Source of the DNA: Sphingomonas sp. UNC305MFCol5.2 | GTDB lineage: Bacteria; Pseudomonadota; Alphaproteobacteria; Sphingomonadales; Sphingomonadaceae | Length of the DNA stretch: 64,000 nt | Direction of reading: 5' to 3' | NCBI RefSeq assembly: GCF_000712135.1 | Contig: NZ_JOOE01000001.1 | Location: 992,001 to 1,056,000, forward strand | Shown here: positions 58,445-64,000 of the stretch, piece by piece | Layout: each line of letters begins with the position of its first letter | How positions within the stretch are numbered: position 1 is the stretch's first letter | Position numbers and translations under genes: made by a program | The notes under the pieces: model-generated | The model's database searches: none | What the model was told of the DNA's origin: nothing | The model's input: only the letters and a program-made list of their open reading frames with translations

Positions 58445-60466
58445 TTACGTAAGCCAAAGTTCTGACGGAATTGACGGGCTACCAGACCTCGCCGCATTAA
58501 AATCATCCAACGCGGTAGCGTAGGCGTTCTCGACACTACCCGAAAATAGCTCGAATTCTCCTCCCGATGTTTCCCATGATGGGTGCCAAGGCCTCCGCTC
58601 GCCCTGCATTGTGCTGTGTAGCATTGAACCAAATTCACCCGATATATTCACCATATATCCCCACACATCATCCATCGTAATGTGGTCGAAGTCCGTAAAG
58701 TTATGCTCGGTTTGAATACCAATAGTGAAATTTGATATTGTAATACTGTCTGAATTTCCGTCGTGCATCAAAACAAGCGATCCGGTAGCTCCGTACCAGT
58801 CGTAGCCACTCTCGCTAACTGGACCACCATATTCAACACTATCGACGTAAAACTCTACGCTCCATTCTGATTGGCTGCTATCAACTCTCAGCATTCCTAA
58901 ATTCGCGCCATCTTCCAGAACAATGTGATCGTGCCCATCTCCCGTATTAAATCGATAGTCCAAACTGATATTGGCACCCACAACTACGTAATCATTGCCT
59001 ACCCCTCCTTGTGCTGTAAATTCAGCCTGAGATGGCGATCCTTCAATTACAATTGCGTCGTGACCTTCGCCGCCAAATACCGTAGGCATCCAAGATTGTT
59101 GCGCTGTGTCTTTACCATCGGCTCGGATAAAGTCCGCGTCAGAACCGCCGACCATCTGATCACTGCCTGCGCCTCCGATGAGAATGTTCGCCCCATCGCC
59201 GCCGTCTATGAAATCGTCGCCATTCCCTCCCCGGATGATATCGGCACCCGCGCCGCCATAGGCTTCCATGCCCGCATTGAGGAGCTCGAGTTGATCATCA
59301 AAATCTGAACCGACGACGACCTCAAAACCAGTAAGCGTGTCGCCATATGCATCGCTGGTGGAGGAGCCTAGCCCCAGAAGCAGGTTATTTGATCGAATGA
59401 GCACGGCGCCTTCAGTGGCACCTTCAAATGAAATGGTATCGCGGCCCGCGCCACCATCGAGATAGTCGGCGCCGGCGCCGCCGTGCAACGTGTCGCTTCC
59501 ATCTCCCCCATCGACTATGTCATCTCCGAGACCGGAGTAGATAAGGTCGTCGTTCGCCGAGCCGATGATCTGGTCATTCCCCGAGCCAGTAGCGATTGCG
59601 AGCCCGTACCCACTCAGGTCCCCAGTACTCAGAGGGTAGATAGCGCTCGCCGGGGTAATCACATCACCTAGATAGGAGCCGTAGACGATAAGTTTGTCTT
59701 CGAAAAAATACTCGACCACCTCCGACGATAGAATGTCTGCCAGCAGGAGCGCCGCCTGAGCTGGAAGAGCCAATAGATCAATTGTAGAACTCGTCTGATT
59801 AATTCTTAATTTATCCGAGTAAAAATCAGTCGATGAATAAGAAATATTGGTTGGCAACTGATCTCTGTTGACGAACTCTATATCAATCTTTCGGCCTATT
59901 TCATATGGGTCTATGTAAGGCTGAAAGAAGTTATCATTCACCATCTGGGCATATTCGCTTCCCGCTTCAAAATCGAAATTCTCATCTGCACCGACATTGT
60001 CAAAAGGAGCAACAACGAGGTTCTCAATAGAAAGTTGACCGTTTTCCCAGACAAATGTCGCCGAGGGGTCTATCGAAAATTGTGTAGTGCCCCAGATGAA
60101 TGCCCTTTCCTTGAAATCGGCACCAGCCGTATCGGTACCATATTGTGAAACAACAAAAGATAGAACGGAGACGTCATTGTTAGACTGCGACAGATAGTCC
60201 GCTATCGAAAGGGTGGTTCGACCGGTTGCGTCCGTTACGCCCATCGAGGACGAAATTCTGCCTTCGAAGAAATCCTGAATTACGGTCGCGCGCGCTGCAT
60301 AGGCGTATCTGCCAACGCTTTCCATATATGCGACAGCGTCGACTGTGACAGGATAGGTTGCCTCGGGAGGCAAATCCCTTAGCCTGTCAGCAAAATGCTC
60401 AGGCTTGTCCGCCGTACCATACAGGTAAAGAGACAGAACATTTTCGACAGTTGCAGGAAAAGTCAT
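58445..60466 (-). CDS. RTX-type calcium-binding repeat protein
   Basis: A 673-residue protein without a Sec signal. Two blocks of Gly-Gly-x-Gly-x-Asp nonapeptides are found near 292-348 (GSGNDQIIGSANDDLIYSGL, GGAGADYLDGGAGRDTI) and 385-450 (GGAGADIIRGGNGDDFIDGG), with more isolated ones near 465 and 485. Such repeats bind calcium and fold after type I secretion. The first ~290 residues and last ~170 have no recognised domain. The gene is clearly AT-richer than its surroundings, so it was probably acquired. No HlyB/HlyD genes are in the window. GAGGAAACAAGG precedes the ATG. Confidence 0.9.
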   Translation of the reverse strand: MTFPATVENVLSLYLYGTADKPEHFADRLRDLPPEATYPVTVDAVAYMESVGRYAYAARATVIQDFFEGRISSSMGVTDATGRTTLSIADYLSQSNNDVSVLSFVVSQYGTDTAGADFKERAFIWGTTQFSIDPSATFVWENGQLSIENLVVAPFDNVGADENFDFEAGSEYAQMVNDNFFQPYIDPYEIGRKIDIEFVNRDQLPTNISYSSTDFYSDKLRINQTSSTIDLLALPAQAALLLADILSSEVVEYFFEDKLIVYGSYLGDVITPASAIYPLSTGDLSGYGLAIATGSGNDQIIGSANDDLIYSGLGDDIVDGGDGSDTLHGGAGADYLDGGAGRDTISFEGATEGAVLIRSNNLLLGLGSSTSDAYGDTLTGFEVVVGSDFDDQLELLNAGMEAYGGAGADIIRGGNGDDFIDGGDGANILIGGAGSDQMVGGSDADFIRADGKDTAQQSWMPTVFGGEGHDAIVIEGSPSQAEFTAQGGVGNDYVVVGANISLDYRFNTGDGHDHIVLEDGANLGMLRVDSSQSEWSVEFYVDSVEYGGPVSESGYDWYGATGSLVLMHDGNSDSITISNFTIGIQTEHNFTDFDHITMDDVWGYMVNISGEFGSMLHSTMQGERRPWHPSWETSGGEFELFSGSVENAYATALDDFNAARSGSPSIPSELWLT

Positions 60467-60479
60467 CCTTGTTTCCTCG

Positions 60480-60896
60480 TCAGAGTGTGTCTGTTATTTT
60501 TCCGCAAGAGCTGACGCTGTACTTAGCGACATGGTACGGATGTCGAGGAATATTATGTAATCTAAGCGTCACAATGTAGTGCGTCGCGTAAACGTTACCG
60601 GCTATCGCACGGACAAGCATGCTATGGCGTACGGTTTCAACGCTGCAGCAATCCGGCCGAAAGTAAAAACTCGGGTCCTTCGCTTCTGGGATTCCCTCCG
60701 TACGCATTCGCCGGTGTAGCTCGGCGCGTGCGGCGTCGAAGGCGACTTGCGTTCCCACTGGATTTTGTCGGCTGCAGGTATCGGATCCCTGCTCTGCGCG
60801 CGAGCACCCTGCCAAAGCAAGCGCTGCCCATAGGAGCGCTGCGATGGAAGCGCGGAGACTTCCGAATAACACCGCTGCGCATCGACCACGACCCAT
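60480..60896 (-). CDS. Small lipoprotein upstream of the RTX gene
   Basis: A 138-residue protein with a lipoprotein signal (ALALAGC, Cys31). The mature part has Cys-rich spots (DTCSRQNP, FRPDCCSVE) and ends CGKITDTL. The gene ends 13 bp before the RTX start codon on the same strand, so they are probably one operon, and the lipoprotein may serve the RTX protein. No family recognised. A later in-frame start is possible. Confidence 0.7.
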   Translation of the reverse strand: MGRGRCAAVLFGSLRASIAALLWAALALAGCSRAEQGSDTCSRQNPVGTQVAFDAARAELHRRMRTEGIPEAKDPSFYFRPDCCSVETVRHSMLVRAIAGNVYATHYIVTLRLHNIPRHPYHVAKYSVSSCGKITDTL

Positions 60897-61050
60897 GATA
60901 TACAGGCTGATGAATTGCGGCCGCGATGTCTATGTGGAATTTGTCCAAATGACGCAGAAAAGAACGTCTACCGCAGGTTAACCGCCAACCTTCACATCAT
61001 GGTTATGGCGCGATGTGCTAGATATCTCGCGGAATTTCTAGGATAGACCG

Positions 61051-61491
61051 ATGCTGGAATTATTGCTCTTTGGCTTATTCGCTTTCCAGCAAACGCCAAA
61101 TGCCGATGGAATCAATCGGGAGCAATTGCAACGCGACATCTCCGTGGCCCGACAGAGGGCCGCGATAGTCGCAAGCGTTTTAGATGCTGTCCGCGAGAAT
61201 GATCAGAGGAAGCTCCGGTCTTTGAAGGTTTTGGGGGTGAAATATGCGTCGGATTTCGATGCAACGCCCCGAAGGCGGAACGGTGCTCATTTTTCGGCCG
61301 CGTCCTTGGAGCAATTCCGCGAATGCAAGCCGGGCAGGCCTAGCGGCAGCGGCATTAACTGGGTGTCGGTGCAATGGAATTGCGATCCACAACTAAACAA
61401 GGGAAGTGCAAGAACGGCATTCCGGTTCGATGGAATGCGCGTGATCGAGATAAGAACGGCAGCAGGCGCGCCTCCGCTTCGACTTCAATAA
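61051..61491 (+). CDS. Hypothetical protein with N-terminal hydrophobic segment
   Basis: A 146-residue product. It begins MLELLLFGLFAFQQTP (short signal or anchor), followed by a helical, charged part (EQLQRDISVARQRAAIVASVLDAVREND) and a C-terminal part with two cysteines (RECKPGR, WNCDPQ). The base composition is again lower in GC. It is divergent from the lipoprotein. Unknown function. Confidence 0.65.
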   Translation: MLELLLFGLFAFQQTPNADGINREQLQRDISVARQRAAIVASVLDAVRENDQRKLRSLKVLGVKYASDFDATPRRRNGAHFSAASLEQFRECKPGRPSGSGINWVSVQWNCDPQLNKGSARTAFRFDGMRVIEIRTAAGAPPLRLQ

Positions 61492-61969
61492 CTGTATAAC
61501 GGTTCGCTTTCGATCACACGGGCGGCGGACGTTCGCTATCCAACTTCGTTCCAGAAATGGATGGATTGCTAGCGATCAGCCTCAATGGTCCAGCCTTGCA
61601 ATGTAGGATTTCGTCTGCTTGCCTCGGGCGGCCCGCCTTGCTGGCCGCTCTTTGACATCGTCGGCAGCGATCACGCGACACATGCGGTTCGCCTCATTTT
61701 GTACGCACTTTCTGCGCCCTTTTACCACTTTCCCGCGTTTTCGACGCACCGAGCACCGCTTTTCACGCGGCAACGACCGTCGCACCGGCCTCCGGCGCCC
61801 GCGACTCGGCTTTTCACCGCTTTGTAGGACGCCGAAACACCCTCACCACGACATTAAGTTGCTCGCACGCGTAACGAAATTTCACGATTCGCGGGAAAAA
61901 TGCGAAGTTAGCCGGCTGGAATCCAACAGGGATGTTGGATAAGCGCCCGGCATTGACGGGGGAGAATAT
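61492..61969. other. 478-bp region without a supported gene
   Basis: Holds the second copy of the 19-nt word (61593-61611) and a perfect 7-bp inverted repeat ATCCAAC / GTTGGAT (61921-61940) just before the M28 gene's ribosome site, which may be an operator. Open frames here overlap on both strands with no coding character. Confidence 0.55.
61593..61611 (-). repeat. 19-nt dispersed word, copy 2
   Basis: GCCTTGCAATGTAGGATTT here is the exact reverse complement of 7647-7665. The flank GGTCCA beside it is also similar to the GGGTCCA beside the first copy. Confidence 0.6.
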
Positions 61970-63340
61970 ATGCCGATCGCACGCACCAAGCTGAAGACCA
62001 TCCTCCTCGCCGGCGCGCTGGCGACCGGGCTGACCGCGCCCGCGCACGCCCAGCGCGGCCCCGCGGCGATCACGCCCGAGCATGTCCGTGCGCATGTCGA
62101 TTACCTCGCCGGCCCGGCGCTGCGCGGCCGCGGCAGCGCGACGCCGGACGAGGCCGCCGCCGCCGCTTATGTCGCCTCGATGTTCCGCGGCTATCGCCTC
62201 GCCACCGCGCCGGGGATGACCGGATACACCCAGCCGATCGACGTGATCAGCCTGCGGCTCGACGGAACGCCGGTGCTCACCGCAAACGGCAGCCCGGTCG
62301 ATGCGCCCTTGCTCTTCTCCTCCACGGGCCAGCCGGTCCGCGGCAAATTGGTGGCCTATGCGGGCACCGATCCGAAGCAGGTTCCCGCCGCCGACGCCGT
62401 GATCGTCACCGGCGCGGAGGTGAACGGCCTCCAGTTCGCCGGCGGGGTCGATCCCTCGAAGGTCAAATTGGTGATCATCCGCGCCACCGATCAGGTGCGC
62501 GGCTATTATGAGCGCATCGGCGGCCGCCCCCGTCTGCCCCGCTATATCAAGGGCGAGACGCCGCGGGTGCGCCCGACCGTGCTGGCGCTCGGCGACGCCG
62601 CGTTCGACAAGCTCGCCGCGCAGGACGGCGCCGACGTGGCGCTCGAACTGCCCGGCCTCGTCGAGCAGGCGCAGGTCACCACCAACGCCCTGGGCTATCT
62701 GCCGGGCACCGATCCGAAGGCGGGCGTGATCCTGATCACCGCGCATCTCGACCATCTCGGCGTCCGCCCCGACGGCAAGGTGATGTACGGCGCCAATGAC
62801 GATGCCTCGGGCACCGCCGCGGTGCTCGAGCTGGCGCGGACGCTCGTCGGCAGGAAGCATCGCCGCGGCATATTGTTCGTCGCTTATGGCAGCGAGGAAG
62901 CCGGCGGCTTCGGCGCGCGCTGGTTCGCCGAGCACCCGCCGGTGCCGCTGTCGGACCTGGTCGCCAATCTCGAGATCGAGATGATCGGCCAGCAGGATCC
63001 CAAGCTCCCCGCCGGCACGATGATGATGACCGGCTATGAGCGCTCGACCTTCGGCGAGACGCTGAAGGCGCACGGCGCTCTGGTCACCACCGATCCGTAC
63101 CCTGAGCAGAACTTCTTCCAGCGCTCGGACAATTATGCCTTGGCGCTGAAGGGCGTGGTCGCCCACACCGTCTCGGGCTGGGCGACGGTGCCGACCTATC
63201 ACACTCCCGAAGATACCGTGGCGAACCTCGATCTGCCCTTCATGGCGCGGGCGATCCAGTCGCTGGTCGCGCCGCTCGCCAGCCTGGCGGACAGCAAGGC
63301 GAAGCCCGAATGGAAGCCGGGCGGCCGCCCGACCGAATGA
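61970..63340 (+). CDS. M28-family zinc peptidase, exported
   Basis: A 456-residue aminopeptidase-like protein with a signal peptide (about 1-28, ending APAHAQ). The two-zinc site is complete in order: His259 (ITAHLDHLG), Asp277 (GANDDASG), Glu309-Glu310 (GSEEAGG) and the late His in TYHTPEDT. A protease-associated-type insert (about 105-190) lies before the catalytic domain. It acts in the periplasm on peptides. GGGGGAG precedes the ATG. Its stop overlaps the next gene (ATGA). Confidence 0.92.
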   Translation: MPIARTKLKTILLAGALATGLTAPAHAQRGPAAITPEHVRAHVDYLAGPALRGRGSATPDEAAAAAYVASMFRGYRLATAPGMTGYTQPIDVISLRLDGTPVLTANGSPVDAPLLFSSTGQPVRGKLVAYAGTDPKQVPAADAVIVTGAEVNGLQFAGGVDPSKVKLVIIRATDQVRGYYERIGGRPRLPRYIKGETPRVRPTVLALGDAAFDKLAAQDGADVALELPGLVEQAQVTTNALGYLPGTDPKAGVILITAHLDHLGVRPDGKVMYGANDDASGTAAVLELARTLVGRKHRRGILFVAYGSEEAGGFGARWFAEHPPVPLSDLVANLEIEMIGQQDPKLPAGTMMMTGYERSTFGETLKAHGALVTTDPYPEQNFFQRSDNYALALKGVVAHTVSGWATVPTYHTPEDTVANLDLPFMARAIQSLVAPLASLADSKAKPEWKPGGRPTE

Positions 63341-63567
63341 CGGCCGGCGAATTGCAGGACCTGCTGGTGACGGCTTTGGTGCGCAAGGCGGGCGGCAGCA
63401 AGCGCGACTGGCGCGCGGCATTGGGCAAGGTCCGCGTCTACAGTCCCGAGACGCATCCGCATTGCAACTGGTCGGTCGCCCCCTCGGGCAGCAACGGCGA
63501 GAATGCGATCATCGAGCGCCTGCTCGACGATGTCCGGGGGAAGTACCCGCTGGTGACGACGGACTGA
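63337..63567 (+). CDS. 76-residue protein coupled to the M28 peptidase
   Basis: A small basic protein, MTAGELQDLLVTALVRKAGGSKRDWRAALGK then PHCNWSVAPSGSNGENAIIERLLDDVRGKYPLV. Its ATG overlaps the M28 stop by 4 bp, so it is translated with it. No known function; conserved length and Trp/Cys suggest a real protein. Confidence 0.75.
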   Translation: MTAGELQDLLVTALVRKAGGSKRDWRAALGKVRVYSPETHPHCNWSVAPSGSNGENAIIERLLDDVRGKYPLVTTD

Positions 63568-63572
63568 TAATT

Positions 63573-63691
63573 CCCTCTCCCCTTCAGGGGAGAGGGTGAT
63601 CGAACGAAGTGAGGTCGGGAGAGGGGCAAGCCGGATGCATTATCGACACGCCCCTCTCCCCGGCCCTCTCCCCGCAAGCGGAGAGAGGGAG
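63573..63691. repeat. Intergenic palindromic repeat, family E, copy 2
   Basis: CCCTCTCCCCTTCAGGGGAGAGGG at 63573 and an inverted arm ending AGAGAGGGAG at 63691, near identical at the ends to the copy at 41611-41713. It lies between the M28 pair and metE (convergent). Confidence 0.88.
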
Positions 63692-63696
63692 TTAGG

Positions 63697-64000
63697 TCAC
63701 GCCGCGGCGCGCAGCGTCCGTGCGGCGGCGACCATCGCCTCGATCGCCGGCTTCACTTCGTCCCACTTCCGCGTCTTGAGCCCGCAATCGGGGTTCACCC
63801 AGAGCTGGTCAGGCCGCAGATGCTGCTGCGCCAGCCGCATCAGCGCCACCATCTCGTCCTCGCCCGGCACGCGTGGCGCGTGGATGTCGTACACCCCCGG
63901 CCCGATCGCACCGGGGTAGCGATATGCGGCGAAGCCCTCGAGCAGCTCCATCTGCGAGCGCGCGGTCTCGATCGAGATCACATCGGCGTCCATCGCCCCG
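63697..64000 (-). CDS. metE: Cobalamin-independent methionine synthase, C-terminal part
   Basis: Only the last ~100 residues are in the window and the gene continues beyond 64000 on the minus strand. The sequence [30 protein letters not shown] motif ([14 protein letters not shown]) and [14 protein letters not shown] are the diagnostic end of MetE; the zinc ligand Cys in NPDCGLKTR is present. The enzyme methylates homocysteine with methyltetrahydrofolate triglutamate. An internal ATG at 63993 is not a start. Confidence 0.93.
   Translation of the reverse strand, partial: GAMDADVISIETARSQMELLEGFAAYRYPGAIGPGVYDIHAPRVPGEDEMVALMRLAQQHLRPDQLWVNPDCGLKTRKWDEVKPAIEAMVAAARTLRAAA

Noticed and set aside
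61585..61942. Short overlapping open frames in the 478-bp gap before the M28 gene
   Set aside because: No ribosome site, no conserved motif, frames open on both strands by chance.

Overview
The window is a 64 kb piece of chromosome from a GC-rich alphaproteobacterium, most likely a Sphingomonas-type sphingomonad. This rests on the gene content (tig/clpP/clpX/lon order, TonB-dependent receptor, MipA-like protein, DUF6894 and SWIB small proteins, a ParA operon followed by a SPOR protein), strong G/C third-position bias, frequent GTG/TTG starts and many intergenic palindromes. It is mostly ordinary core chromosome: no prophage, insertion sequence, CRISPR array or rRNA was found, and one tRNA (Leu, UAG) is present.

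Layout. 0.1-13 kb: proteostasis genes lon, clpX, clpP and tig, all on the minus strand in that map order, but separated by an M1 peptidase, a membrane protein, an NAD-dependent epimerase-like enzyme and two glycosyltransferases. 13-17 kb: tRNA-Leu, small proteins, two tandem paralogous secreted proteins, a cyclophilin and an unrecognised 416-residue protein. 17-22.5 kb: gatCAB operon and a DUF4153 membrane protein. 22.6-27.7 kb: DUF3089 hydrolase with ruvX, a lipoprotein, and pyrB with a pseudo-dihydroorotase and a very small membrane protein. 27.7-31.5 kb: a ParA / ribbon-helix-helix-like / TPR-SPOR operon, divergent from a second (Sel1-SPOR) protein. 31.6-36 kb: MipA-like protein, VOC protein, methyltransferase and beta-lactamase-fold hydrolase, with gene relics between the last two. 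36-42.4 kb: serB/miaA head to head, then ilvB-orf-ilvN-ilvC and a TMEM175-like channel. 42.4-48.8 kb: TonB receptor, then folE-folM-like-folB, a quinone-reductase-like MDR protein and a PRC-barrel protein. 48.9-53 kb: M50-like protease and leuA with a leucine-containing leader peptide, then stress-type small proteins. 53-58 kb: flavoprotein, DEAD-box helicase, UPF0178 protein, VOC protein. 58.4-61.5 kb: an AT-richer island with an RTX-type calcium-binding protein, a small lipoprotein and an unknown secreted protein. 62-64 kb: an M28 peptidase and the C-terminal end of metE.

The most notable points are the leuA leader peptide, the ParA/RHH/SPOR operon, the dihydroorotase homologue lacking its metal ligands, the tandem secreted paralogs, two sets of decaying gene relics (serB plus VOC; UPF0178), the RTX island, and a set of at least five palindromic repeat families placed only between genes. 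Nothing here is a clear new system; the ParA operon and the RTX island are the best places to look.
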